The notes beneath the pieces were generated by a model that was given only the letters and a program-made list of their open reading frames with translations, did no database searches and was not told where the DNA came from. Positions 52,082 to 60,398 of a DNA stretch of 64,000 nucleotides are shown one piece after another. Source of the DNA: Blautia sp. An81 (GTDB lineage: Bacteria; Bacillota; Clostridia; Lachnospirales; Lachnospiraceae); assembly GCF_002161285.1 (NCBI RefSeq), contig NZ_NFHH01000014.1, positions 1 through 64,000 of the forward strand. The letters run 5' to 3'. Within the stretch, counting starts at the first letter, position 1; each line of letters starts with the position of its first letter. Both the position numbers and the translations under genes were made by a program.

Positions 52082-52881
52082 TGGGCCCTCCGGTTAAAAA
52101 GACCGATCACAATTTCTTCCAGGGTTTCCGCTTTGGGATACAGATCGTAGATTTTCTTCAATCCATCATCAAACAGTATATTCCCGGCTTCCAGAATGAT
52201 CAGCCGCTGACATAAGGATTCCAAATCATTCAGATCATGACTTGTCAGGAGGATCGTAATTCTTTTTTCTTTATTGATATAGCGGAGAAATTCATATACT
52301 TTCTGTTTCACCGCAACATCCAGGCCAATGGTAGGTTCGTCTAAAAATAAAACGGAAGGTTCATGAAGGATTGCCGCCGCCATATCCGCCCGTACTCTCT
52401 GTCCAAGAGAAAGCCTGCGCGCCGGCTGCTGCAGAAACTCTTCTAATCCCAGGATTTCCATAAACAGCTCCATATTTTTCCGGTATACAGCTTCCGGTAT
52501 CTCATAAATATCCTTTAGCAGACGAAAGGTGTCTATAATAGGGATATCCCACCATAACTGTGTTTTCTGTCCAAAAACCACACCGATATTTTTGGCATTT
52601 GTCATACGCTCCTTAAAGGGATCCCGGCCAAGAACACGGACCGTCCCGGAAGTCGACTTTAGGATCCCTGTAAGCATTTTGATAGTCGTGGATTTCCCCG
52701 CCCCGTTTGCACCGAGAAATGCTACACTTTCTCCTTCCTGGATTGAGAAGGTTATACCTTTTACTGCCTGTTTCTCTTCATACTGAGGGGACACCAGGTG
52801 CTTCACAGCACCCAGAAATCCTTCTTCTCTTTTAGCGATGTGATAGCTTTTACTCAGCCTGTCAACTTCTATGTGATTCAT
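52078..52881 (-). CDS. ABC exporter ATPase (ABC-2 type)
   Basis: A 267-residue ATPase: Walker A GANGAGKSTTIKMLTG, signature LSLGQRVRADMAAA, Walker B VLFLDEPTIGLD and a switch His in LLTSHDLNDLE. A KHLVSPQYEEKQAVKGI insert near the N-terminus is shared by ATPases of this ABC-2 subgroup. GGAGGGATCT precedes the ATG at 52881; an ATG at 52902 is too far from it. Confidence 0.93.
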   Translation of the reverse strand: MNHIEVDRLSKSYHIAKREEGFLGAVKHLVSPQYEEKQAVKGITFSIQEGESVAFLGANGAGKSTTIKMLTGILKSTSGTVRVLGRDPFKERMTNAKNIGVVFGQKTQLWWDIPIIDTFRLLKDIYEIPEAVYRKNMELFMEILGLEEFLQQPARRLSLGQRVRADMAAAILHEPSVLFLDEPTIGLDVAVKQKVYEFLRYINKEKRITILLTSHDLNDLESLCQRLIILEAGNILFDDGLKKIYDLYPKAETLEEIVIGLFNRRAH

Positions 52882-52951
52882 AGATCCCTCCCGTTTCGTC
52901 AAAATTTCCAGAAATTTCTTCTGATGGGACTATATTATTTTTAATCGTATT

Positions 52952-53361
52952 CTAATAAATTTCTTCTATCCTAATAATTTCTTTGATGCCACCTACATTG
53001 GAAGCTATTACGCATGTTCCTTCTGCTAATGCTTCTAGTAGAGAAAGTGGAAAACCCTCAAATAAACTAGGCAAAATATAAACATAACGTGCTTTGCAAT
53101 TATCTACATAGCCTAGCATAATTACATTATTTTTCAAATTATATTTTTTTAATAATATTTTGAAGATTATCTCTTTCTTCGCCTTCTCCCATAATATATA
53201 GCTTAAAATTTTTATAGCTTTCTTTCATCTCTAAGAATATCTTAAAAGCATTAAGTAAGATATCACACCCTTTGCTATAGTGCAATCTTGCACAAAAAGT
53301 AAATATTTGTTCCGGATTTTGATTTATACCGGAAGATTTTATTGAAATACCATTATAAATT
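52952..53361 (-). pseudogene. Decayed group 1 (GT4) glycosyltransferase
   Basis: The minus strand encodes FTFCARLHYSKGCDILLNAF and YIMGEGEERDNLQNIIKK in one frame, then, after a one-base change in a run of seven A (53144-53150), NNVIMLGYVDN, ILPSLFEGFPLSLLEALAEG and CVIASNVGGIKEII in another. This is the C-terminal half of a GT4 enzyme, with the acceptor region missing and the end truncated (IRIEEIY stop). It is much more AT-rich than its neighbours, suggesting acquired DNA that has decayed. No functional protein is expected. Confidence 0.8.
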
Positions 53362-53861
53362 ACTTATTTATTATTAGAACAAACATTTTTTCTCTATACC
53401 GAAGCAAACAATCAATTATAAGTTCTTATTTTATCCATAGGTTTAAATTTAGAACAATTTTTTGTAGGTAATTTGCAAATCATAGATATGCTTCCTTTGT
53501 TAAGTACATGTCAAATTATTTATAAACTATCTTAACGCTAAAATATAGCCTGGTATATAGCAAAATGATAGATAAATATGTGGTGATGATATAAGTTTTG
53601 TACATAAAACTAAATATGCATCCGAAATAAACACTCAAAAAATATATTATGCACAAAAAAGATGGACCTCCAGGCAATAATATATAGTAATCGGTAGAAC
53701 AAAAATCATTGACTCCCTTTTCTGATATCTTCGACCAAAATCCAATATATCAAAAGGAGTCAATGCTCATGATCATTGTACAATACTTACTTTCTATTAT
53801 TCAATACCTTTAGTGATTCCCATTCTCTCATATACCAAAAATTTCAGATTGATAAGAAGCT
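53362..53861. other. AT-rich remnant region without intact genes
   Basis: Very AT-rich, with stop codons in all frames. It continues the decayed DNA of the glycosyltransferase remnant, then contains an inverted repeat and a 14-codon reading frame that look like the end of an insertion element (see that entry). The last 50 bases lead into the end of the GH4 gene. Confidence 0.55.
53707..53813 (+). mobile_element. Possible remnant of an insertion sequence
   Basis: CATTGACTCCCTTTT (53707-53721) and AAAAGGAGTCAATG (53752-53765) form an inverted repeat with one bulged base; the second arm doubles as a ribosome site for an ATG at 53769 that opens MIIVQYLLSIIQYL and stops at 53813. The layout resembles the start of a transposase gene cut short. 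The family cannot be named. Confidence 0.35.
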
Positions 53862-55184
53862 TTATTTATACATCTTCATATAATCCCCATGGGCTTCTAT
53901 CAGTTCATCACACATCTTTACAATGTCATCAATGCTCAGTTCTGCCGCTGTATGAGGATCCAGCATAGCCGCCTGATAAATGGCCTCTTTTTTCTTTGTG
54001 CGGGCAGCCTCAATCGTCAGAAGCTGGGTATTAATATTTGTCATATTCATAGCTGCAAGCTGTACAGGAAGTTTTCCTACTCTGCAGGGAGTCACACCGC
54101 TGCCATCGATAAGGCAGGGAACCTCCACACAGGCATCAGAAGGAAGGTTCTCAATGAGACCTTTATTGATCACATTTCCTCCAATCTTATAAGGCTCGTT
54201 TGTTACCATTGATTCCATAATATAAGAAGCATATTCCCGGCTTCTCTCATGAGTGATCTCACCGTTATTGAGGATATTCTTTTTCTCCTCTTCCCATTCT
54301 GCTATCTGCTTAATACATCTTCTGGGGTATTCATCCAGAGGAATATTATACTGGTCAATCAGTTCCGGATATTTATTTTTAATAAAGAAAGGATTGTACT
54401 CTGCATTATGTTCGCTGGATTCTGTACAGTAATATCCCAGTCTCCGTATATACTCGAAACGTACCATATCCGTGTGCTTTTCATTTGCATTTTTTTCAGC
54501 AGCTCTTTTTCTGATTTCCGGATACAGATCCTTTCCTTCTTTGTCCTGGATTTTCAGCAGCCAGGCCATATGATTGATTCCTGCAATGGTCTCCACACGG
54601 CCTTCCAGTTTGTCTTCCATTCCCAGTTCTTCCAAAAGCGTCTTAGAGCAGACCTGTACACTGTGGCACAGCCCTACAGTTTTCACTCCTGTATACCGCT
54701 GCATGTATCCAGAAAGAATACCCATAGGATTGGTATAATTTAAAAACCATGCGTCAGGGCATGCCTCTTCCATATCTCTGGCAAAGCCTTCTAATACTGG
54801 AATGGTACGGAGGCCTCTCATAATGCCGCCGATACCCAGACTGTCTGCAATAGTCTGACGAAGACCATATTTTTTCGGAATTTCAAAGTCTGTAATGGTG
54901 CAGGGATCGTAGCCCCCTACCTGGATGGCATTTACTACAAAATCCGCACCTTTTAATGCCTCTTTTCGGTTTTCCTCTCCCAGATAAGTTTTGATTTTCG
55001 CCCTTCCCTGATTTACATTCTGGTTAATAGCACTTAGTATCACCTGAGAATCTTCCAGTCTCTGTCCATTAATATCATACAGTGCGATTTCGCTGTCGCA
55101 CAGAGACGGAGAACACATACAGTCTCCCAATACATTTCTTGCAAATACGGTGCTTCCCGCTCCCATAAAAGTTATTTTTGCCAT
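53862..55184 (-). CDS. melA: GH4 alpha-galactosidase/alpha-glucosidase (NAD- and metal-dependent)
   Basis: A 440-residue GH4 enzyme: Rossmann start KITFMGAGSTVFARNVLGD for NAD, then NYTNPMGI, GLCHSVQ with the Cys/His-type metal site, and GINHMAWLL with the second His ligand. The CHSV text is the alpha-galactosidase-type GH4 variant (MelA). These enzymes cleave alpha-glycosides by a redox-assisted mechanism in the cytoplasm. AGGAGGAAATTTGT precedes the ATG. It is the last gene of the operon, 12 bases after the AraC gene. Confidence 0.93.
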   Translation of the reverse strand: MAKITFMGAGSTVFARNVLGDCMCSPSLCDSEIALYDINGQRLEDSQVILSAINQNVNQGRAKIKTYLGEENRKEALKGADFVVNAIQVGGYDPCTITDFEIPKKYGLRQTIADSLGIGGIMRGLRTIPVLEGFARDMEEACPDAWFLNYTNPMGILSGYMQRYTGVKTVGLCHSVQVCSKTLLEELGMEDKLEGRVETIAGINHMAWLLKIQDKEGKDLYPEIRKRAAEKNANEKHTDMVRFEYIRRLGYYCTESSEHNAEYNPFFIKNKYPELIDQYNIPLDEYPRRCIKQIAEWEEEKKNILNNGEITHERSREYASYIMESMVTNEPYKIGGNVINKGLIENLPSDACVEVPCLIDGSGVTPCRVGKLPVQLAAMNMTNINTQLLTIEAARTKKKEAIYQAAMLDPHTAAELSIDDIVKMCDELIEAHGDYMKMYK

Positions 55185-55196
55185 ACAAATTTCCTC

Positions 55197-56102
55197 CTAA
55201 AAAAATTTTGTCTGAAATTCTCCCTTATGGGTACACAGCACCAGCTGCTCTTCACTCTCCCGAAAAGCTTTGGGACTTATCCCATAATATTGTTTAAAGA
55301 TTTTTGAAAAAGCAAGCTGATCGCTGTATCCCACAGCTGCCGCTACAGCATTGACTGACATATCCGTTTTTCTCAGCATAGAAGCCGCTTTATCCATACG
55401 CAGCAGTATCAAATACTCCTGGGGCGAATAACCGGTAACCTTTTTGAAGCTGCTGGTCAGATAACTTCTGTTCACGCCAATATAAGTAGCCAGTTCCGAG
55501 ATACGAAGCTTCTCATTATAATGCTGGTTAATGTAGTCAATAGCATGGCGTGCATACACAGTTCCCGGGTAAAAATGTACCATACCCGGAGCGTCGCTCA
55601 TATATTCTTCTACCAGATCTGCCAGAATTTCCAACAGATAAGCATTTCTCCTCAGTTCACATTTAAAAGACAACTGATATTCTTCCAGGATTTTTTCAAT
55701 CAGTTCCTGGATGTGGGGAAGGCAGGCAATGCTGCGCACCGGTTTTTTCATAGAAAAACCGGCGTTATCTACGCAGGCTTTTGCTTTCGCCCCACTAAAC
55801 CCCACCCAGCTGTAGAACCAGGGATCCTCTTTATCAGCTTCATACCAGGCCTCTGTGGCAGGCGGAAGTAAAAAGGCCTCTCCCTTTTTTATATTGTATT
55901 GATTTCCGTTGACTTCAAGCGTCCCGCTTCCCTCGCTGACAAAATGAAGCACATAATTTCTTCTTCTGTTAGGACCATAACGGTGTCCCGGCTCACATTG
56001 TTCCCAACCGCAATAGCACAGGCATAGTTCCGAGGAGTCTCTTTGGATATCCTCCAATGATTTATATTTCGCAGAGCTGGTGTATCCTGTCATTCTATTC
56101 AA
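55197..56102 (-). CDS. AraC-family regulator of alpha-galactoside use (MsmR/RafR-like)
   Basis: A 301-residue regulator: an N-terminal cupin (about 30-110, RRNYVLHFVSEGSGTLEVNGNQ, KKGEAFLLPPATEAWY) and C-terminal AraC helix-turn-helix domain (LRISELATYIGVNRSYLTSSFKKVTGYSPQEYL). It starts at TTG with GGAGGG six bases upstream; an ATG at 56093 is a less well spaced alternative. Sits between the permeases and GH4 in the alpha-galactoside locus and probably activates it in response to an alpha-galactoside. Confidence 0.93.
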   Translation of the reverse strand: MNRMTGYTSSAKYKSLEDIQRDSSELCLCYCGWEQCEPGHRYGPNRRRNYVLHFVSEGSGTLEVNGNQYNIKKGEAFLLPPATEAWYEADKEDPWFYSWVGFSGAKAKACVDNAGFSMKKPVRSIACLPHIQELIEKILEEYQLSFKCELRRNAYLLEILADLVEEYMSDAPGMVHFYPGTVYARHAIDYINQHYNEKLRISELATYIGVNRSYLTSSFKKVTGYSPQEYLILLRMDKAASMLRKTDMSVNAVAAAVGYSDQLAFSKIFKQYYGISPKAFRESEEQLVLCTHKGEFQTKFF

Positions 56103-56140
56103 GTCATTCCCTCCATGTGTCTCTAAACGAAACCAGGCCG

Positions 56141-56169
56141 CTGCACCGTTTTTTTTATGCAGCAGCCCA
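56141..56169. terminator. Hairpin between the permease and AraC genes
   Basis: GGCCGCTGCA pairs imperfectly with TGCAGCAGCCC around a T-rich loop. It may attenuate read-through from the uptake genes into the AraC-GH4 pair. Confidence 0.4.
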
Positions 56170-56201
56170 TTTTCAAAGCCAGTCTGTTTCTATTAAATCT
56201 C

Positions 56202-57032
56202 TTATAATTTTCCACCGCTGGTAGCGATACCTTCAATAAACTGTTTCTGAAAGATCACGTAGATAACGATCATCGGCAGACATGCGATCAGTGATGCAGC
56301 CATCAACTGCGGGAAATTGGATGCATACTGTCCCTGCATCTTTGCAAGCGCCGCAGAAAGTGTCAGCATGTTCTTATCCGTATTAACGATCATTGGCCAC
56401 ATCAGGTCTTTAAAAGCAAACACTGCTGTAAAGATTCCCAGGGCGACCATGCTGGAACGGGTAAGAGGCGCCATGATAAACAGGAAAGTCTGGCCGATAT
56501 TGCAGCCATCCAGTCTGGCCGCTTCTTCCATATCTTTTGGAAGGGTCATATAGGCCTGTCTCAGCAGGAAAGTACCGAAAGCTGTGACAATACCAGGGAA
56601 TACCAAGCCGAAAATGGTATTTAAAGCACCAAGTCCGCTGACCATCAGGTACTGAGGGATGATAAAGATCTGTGAAGGGATCATCATCTGGAACAGTACC
56701 AAGGAGAACATAAAATCTCTTCCCTTAAAGTTCAGACGGGCAAAAGCATATCCGGCCGTGGTTGCTGTAAGAACTGCACACAGCACGCGGAAAAAGATCA
56801 TGAGGAGCGTATTCTTATACAGCAGGATAAAGTTCATATTCTCCATAACTTCCGTAAAGGACTCTGTCCTCCATACCGTAGGGAAAATCAGAAAAGGATT
56901 TACCTGGGTAGCCTCTGACACAGACTTAAATGCTGTAAGTATCATCCACAAAAAGGGAACCAGCATAGTAATTGACATAAGGATCAATACAATATGTATG
57001 ATCACTGACATTATTTTTCTTCTCGCTTCCAT
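56202..57032 (-). CDS. Sugar ABC transporter permease, MsmG/MalG type
   Basis: A 276-residue permease with six helices, LNTIFGLVFPGIVTAFGTFLLRQAYMTLPKDMEEAARLDGCN containing the EAA loop, and a typical C-terminus ending FQKQFIEGIATSGGKL. The second permease of the pair; the EAA loop docks an MsmK-type ATPase, which is not encoded here and is probably shared and encoded elsewhere. 14 bases after its partner. Confidence 0.94.
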   Translation of the reverse strand: MEARRKIMSVIIHIVLILMSITMLVPFLWMILTAFKSVSEATQVNPFLIFPTVWRTESFTEVMENMNFILLYKNTLLMIFFRVLCAVLTATTAGYAFARLNFKGRDFMFSLVLFQMMIPSQIFIIPQYLMVSGLGALNTIFGLVFPGIVTAFGTFLLRQAYMTLPKDMEEAARLDGCNIGQTFLFIMAPLTRSSMVALGIFTAVFAFKDLMWPMIVNTDKNMLTLSAALAKMQGQYASNFPQLMAASLIACLPMIVIYVIFQKQFIEGIATSGGKL

Positions 57033-57046
57033 ACCAGTACCCCCTT

Positions 57047-57952
57047 TTAATTATAGTAAACCCATTTTTTCTGTCCGATCATCTGGAATACCGTAACGAT
57101 CATGATCACAACCAGCAGCAGAACCACGATGGCAGAACCATAGCCCTGATTCTTCTGACGGAAGGAATATTCATAGAACAGATATACCAGAGACTGAGTC
57201 TTGATAAGCGCCGGGTTGGATTTATCCATTACCATGAAGATCAGGTCGAATACCTGAAGGGCGCCGATCACACGGGTAACCAGTACGAAAAAGATAGTGG
57301 GAGAGATCAGAGGCAGCGTAATGCTGAAGAACTGACGTACGCCGCTGGCTCCGTCAATGTCCGCCGCTTCATAATAATCTCCCGGCACTTCCTGGAGACC
57401 GGCAAGGAAAAGTACCATGTTATAACCAATGATGGACCAGATACCGATCACTGCAATGGAAAAGATCGCGATATTCGGGTCGGACACCCAGTTTACATGT
57501 ACTCCGAAAACATGGTTGATCAGACCGAAGTCTGCGTTAAACAACCATCTCCAAACCATAGCTACCGCTGCCGGAGCCGCTACCATAGGCAGGAAGAAAA
57601 TGGTACGGTATACGCTTCTGCCCTTCATCTTCCTGTTCAAAAGGACTGCCAGCACCAGAGAGATGGCAATGGAAAACGGCACCTCTACGATTGCATATTT
57701 GATCGTATTGATCAGCGCCTGCCATACCTGAGAATCTGCAAACATTGTCTGATAATTTTCCAGTCCCACAAAGATATTTCCCCTGCCGAAGTCTCCGGTC
57801 TTAAAGAAGCTCTTATAGATTGTCTGGAAAATCGGTATAATATTCAAAATAATAAGTCCCAGCATCGTAGGAATGATAAACGCCCAGCCCCATCTGAATT
57901 CGCTGCGCTCACGGCTTGTTACTTTCTTTTTCGGCTTTGCCATATGTGTCAC
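57047..57952 (-). CDS. Sugar ABC transporter permease, MsmF/MalF type
   Basis: A 301-residue permease with six helices: an N-terminal RGWAF-type helix (FRWGWAFIIPTMLGLIILNI) and the EAA loop EVPGDYYEAADIDGASGVRQFFSITLPLISP. It pairs with the MsmG-like permease. GGAGTGACACAT precedes the ATG. Confidence 0.95.
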   Translation of the reverse strand: MTHMAKPKKKVTSRERSEFRWGWAFIIPTMLGLIILNIIPIFQTIYKSFFKTGDFGRGNIFVGLENYQTMFADSQVWQALINTIKYAIVEVPFSIAISLVLAVLLNRKMKGRSVYRTIFFLPMVAAPAAVAMVWRWLFNADFGLINHVFGVHVNWVSDPNIAIFSIAVIGIWSIIGYNMVLFLAGLQEVPGDYYEAADIDGASGVRQFFSITLPLISPTIFFVLVTRVIGALQVFDLIFMVMDKSNPALIKTQSLVYLFYEYSFRQKNQGYGSAIVVLLLVVIMIVTVFQMIGQKKWVYYN

Positions 57953-58003
57953 TCCTTTTTCTTATGGGGACAGCCGCCAAAACGGCTGTCCTTTCACCTT
58001 ATG

Positions 58004-59290
58004 TTACTGCTCTTCCGCCAGCGTAGCGTTCATCTCTTCTGCAATCTGCTTGCAGGTATCTTCCATGGTCATATTTCCGGCCCAGGCCTCTTTCAGAAGC
58101 TCGCTGGCTCTGTTTTCCCATGTAACGGTATTTCTGGAGTATGGTCTGATTACCATGTCATCGCGCATATCCAGATAAGCCTGTAAGTTAAATTCCGGTG
58201 CACAGTTTACCCATGCTTCAGAAGTTCCGTCCCATGCAGACATGGTAACGCCTAATTCTGCCTGTTTTGTCTGAGCTGCTTCGGAACCCAGATATTCGAT
58301 CAGTTTCCATGCATTTTCTGTATTGTCGCCGTTTGCTGCTGCCGCCCAGCCAAGGCCATTGTAGATGGAGACACGTCTTCCGCTCTCTGCATCCATAGGC
58401 ATTACTGCACAGTCACAGTTTTCTTTAATATAATCTTCTTCCTTGAAGGAAGAGATCATCCAGGAACCGTGGAAGGACATCGCTGTCTTTCCGGATTTCA
58501 GAAGCACGTCCGGTCCGTTCTCAGACATGGTCTCGATAGAAGGCATAGAGCCGTCTTTGATCAGCTGCTCAACCACCTGCATAGCTTTGATAGTGTTTGG
58601 ATCGTCATATCCGGAAGTTGTCTTATCGTCAGAAATGATCTGTCCGCCCATATCGTATACGATATTGTAGTAACCTTCCTGGTTGGTATCATTTCTCATG
58701 GCAAATCCATACTGGCTGCCGTCCGGCTTTGTCAGCTGTTTTGCAACCTCTACCAGCTTGTCCCAGGTCCAGGTCTCATCTGGATAAGGAATTCCGGCTT
58801 CGTCAAACATGGTCTTATTGTACCAGAGAGCGATGGTATCTACATCCTTGGGAACTGCATATACCTTGTCTTCATATGTATACAGATTCTTAATATCTTC
58901 CGGATACTTGCTCATATCCACAAGATCACTTTCTGCGATCTTATCTGTAAGATCCAGGAGCATATCGTTTGACATATATCTCTCGGACTCATTAGAATGC
59001 ATCCAGAATACGTCCGGCATATCGCCGCCCTGAGCTCCGGCTTCAAGAAGGGTCCAGTACTCGTTCCATGGCACTACCTGGATTTCTGCACCAATGCCTG
59101 TCTCCTCTGTGAAATCTGCCAGGATTTCTTTCAGTCCGGCTTCCTGGTAGGTATCCCAGATCATGACAGACAGGTCTCCGCCGCCTCCGCCGCTTTCTCC
59201 GCCGCCTTCATTACCGCCGCCTCCGCAGGCGCCTAACGAAAATACCATAACCCCTGCCAAAGCTAATGCTACAACTCTCTTCAATTTCAT
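58004..59290 (-). CDS. Sugar-binding lipoprotein of an ABC importer (MsmE-like)
   Basis: A 428-residue extracellular solute-binding protein: signal and lipobox VFSLGACGGG (Cys22), a Gly-rich tether, then the SBP_bac_1 fold with VMIWDTYQEAGLKEILADF, KVYAVPKDVDTIALWYN and MSFHGSWMISSF. It captures alpha-galactosides outside the membrane and hands them to the permeases encoded just downstream (52 bases). GGAGGAGAGACT precedes the ATG. Confidence 0.94.
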   Translation of the reverse strand: MKLKRVVALALAGVMVFSLGACGGGGNEGGGESGGGGGDLSVMIWDTYQEAGLKEILADFTEETGIGAEIQVVPWNEYWTLLEAGAQGGDMPDVFWMHSNESERYMSNDMLLDLTDKIAESDLVDMSKYPEDIKNLYTYEDKVYAVPKDVDTIALWYNKTMFDEAGIPYPDETWTWDKLVEVAKQLTKPDGSQYGFAMRNDTNQEGYYNIVYDMGGQIISDDKTTSGYDDPNTIKAMQVVEQLIKDGSMPSIETMSENGPDVLLKSGKTAMSFHGSWMISSFKEEDYIKENCDCAVMPMDAESGRRVSIYNGLGWAAAANGDNTENAWKLIEYLGSEAAQTKQAELGVTMSAWDGTSEAWVNCAPEFNLQAYLDMRDDMVIRPYSRNTVTWENRASELLKEAWAGNMTMEDTCKQIAEEMNATLAEEQ

Positions 59291-59351
59291 AGTCTCTCCT
59301 CCTTTAATTCGTCATTTTGCTTTCATTGCTTTAATCATCAATGTATTGTTT

Positions 59352-59380
59352 ATTATAATTTCACATGGAAAAATGATAAA
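59352..59380 (-). promoter_or_regulatory. Candidate promoter of the sugar-uptake operon
   Basis: On the minus strand TTTATC (59375-59380), 17 bases, consensus TATAAT (59352-59357), about 60 bases before the binding-protein start. Confidence 0.55.
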
Positions 59381-59696
59381 TGGAGTTATGTTTTTACTAT
59401 ATGTCATAATGTCGCTTTTCCGTTTAAATGCATGTAAAAAGCATCGAATTTCCCTTTATCAATGGACAATTTAACAATATTTTTTTATTTTTCCCTCTTC
59501 ATTCTTCCTGTTTTTTTTAATTTTTTCCCTGTTTTCCCTTCTATTTTTACTGTTATCCGTATTATTTTTTCATAGTTTCCTTATTTTTTTTAATTTCTCC
59601 ATAGTAATTTTCCATATTCAATGTTACCCTTTACTATATATGCTGCATTAGACCCTCGCGGAAAATATCACATGATGTATAGAAAGGAAACCGGCT
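59381..59696. other. Divergent intergenic region, pyrimidine-rich
   Basis: No gene is seen. The plus strand from about 59470 to 59620 is strongly T/C-rich with repeated T runs. AGACCCTCGCGG at about 59650 repeats part of the palindromic element near 23490. An AGGAAACCGGCT ribosome site leads into yesL. Confidence 0.6.
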
Positions 59697-60329
59697 ATGA
59701 ATCTCTTTAATGAAAATAACCTTCTAAATATCGGCTTAAATAAGATCGGAGATGTGATCGTATGCAATCTTCTCTTTGTACTCTGCTGCATTCCAGTTTT
59801 CACCATCGGCCCGGCGCTGACTGCTCTGTACCACTGTATGCTGCGCAGCGTCAAAGGGAATCTCAACGGAGCCGCCAAGACCTTTTTCCGTGCTTTTAAG
59901 GAGAATTTCCTCCAATCCCTGGCCGCCTGGCTGCTTTTTCTCCTTCTGCTGCTCATATTGCTGCTGAATATCCGCTTCCTGTCTCTCCAGGGTAAGGATA
60001 TCTCCCAGGTTCTTCTTTATCTTTCTGAAGGCGCAGCGGTTCTTCTGGTGATCGGAGGTCTTTATATCTTCCCGGTAATCGCCGCCTTCTCGAATACGCT
60101 GAAAAATCTGGTGAAAAATTCTTATATTTTTGCTTTTATGCATTTTCCTTCCACCCTGCTGCTGGCTGTGATCACGATCCTTCCTATGTTTATGACTTAT
60201 CAGGACCTCACTCTCCTGCCTTTATATGCCTGCTGCTGGTTTTTCTTCGGCTTCGGCCTTACTGCCCTGATAAATGCTCATATTTTATACCGCTTCTTTA
60301 AAAATTATCTGGGCGATGAAAATCCTTAA
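59697..60329 (+). CDS. DUF624 (YesL-like) membrane protein
   Basis: A 210-residue membrane protein with about five helices: LNKIGDVIVCNLLFVLCCIPVFTIGPALTALY, the DUF624 signature, followed by helix pairs and a basic tail. YesL proteins accompany carbohydrate ABC importers of the rhamnogalacturonan and oligosaccharide type; their function is unknown. It is divergent from the binding protein gene and convergent with the GH36 gene. Confidence 0.9.
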   Translation: MNLFNENNLLNIGLNKIGDVIVCNLLFVLCCIPVFTIGPALTALYHCMLRSVKGNLNGAAKTFFRAFKENFLQSLAAWLLFLLLLLILLLNIRFLSLQGKDISQVLLYLSEGAAVLLVIGGLYIFPVIAAFSNTLKNLVKNSYIFAFMHFPSTLLLAVITILPMFMTYQDLTLLPLYACCWFFFGFGLTALINAHILYRFFKNYLGDENP

Positions 60330-60335
60330 AGCTAA

Positions 60336-60390
60336 AAAAGCCCTGTCCCGCAGTGTAACTCATCCGAGCACGCCGCAGAACAGGGCTTTT
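60336..60390. terminator. Bidirectional terminator between yesL and the GH36 gene
   Basis: AAAAAAGCCCTGT pairs with ACAGGGCTTTT over a 33-base loop that itself has weak pairing; A- and T-rich ends serve both directions. Confidence 0.8.
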
Positions 60391-60398
60391 CATTTTTC

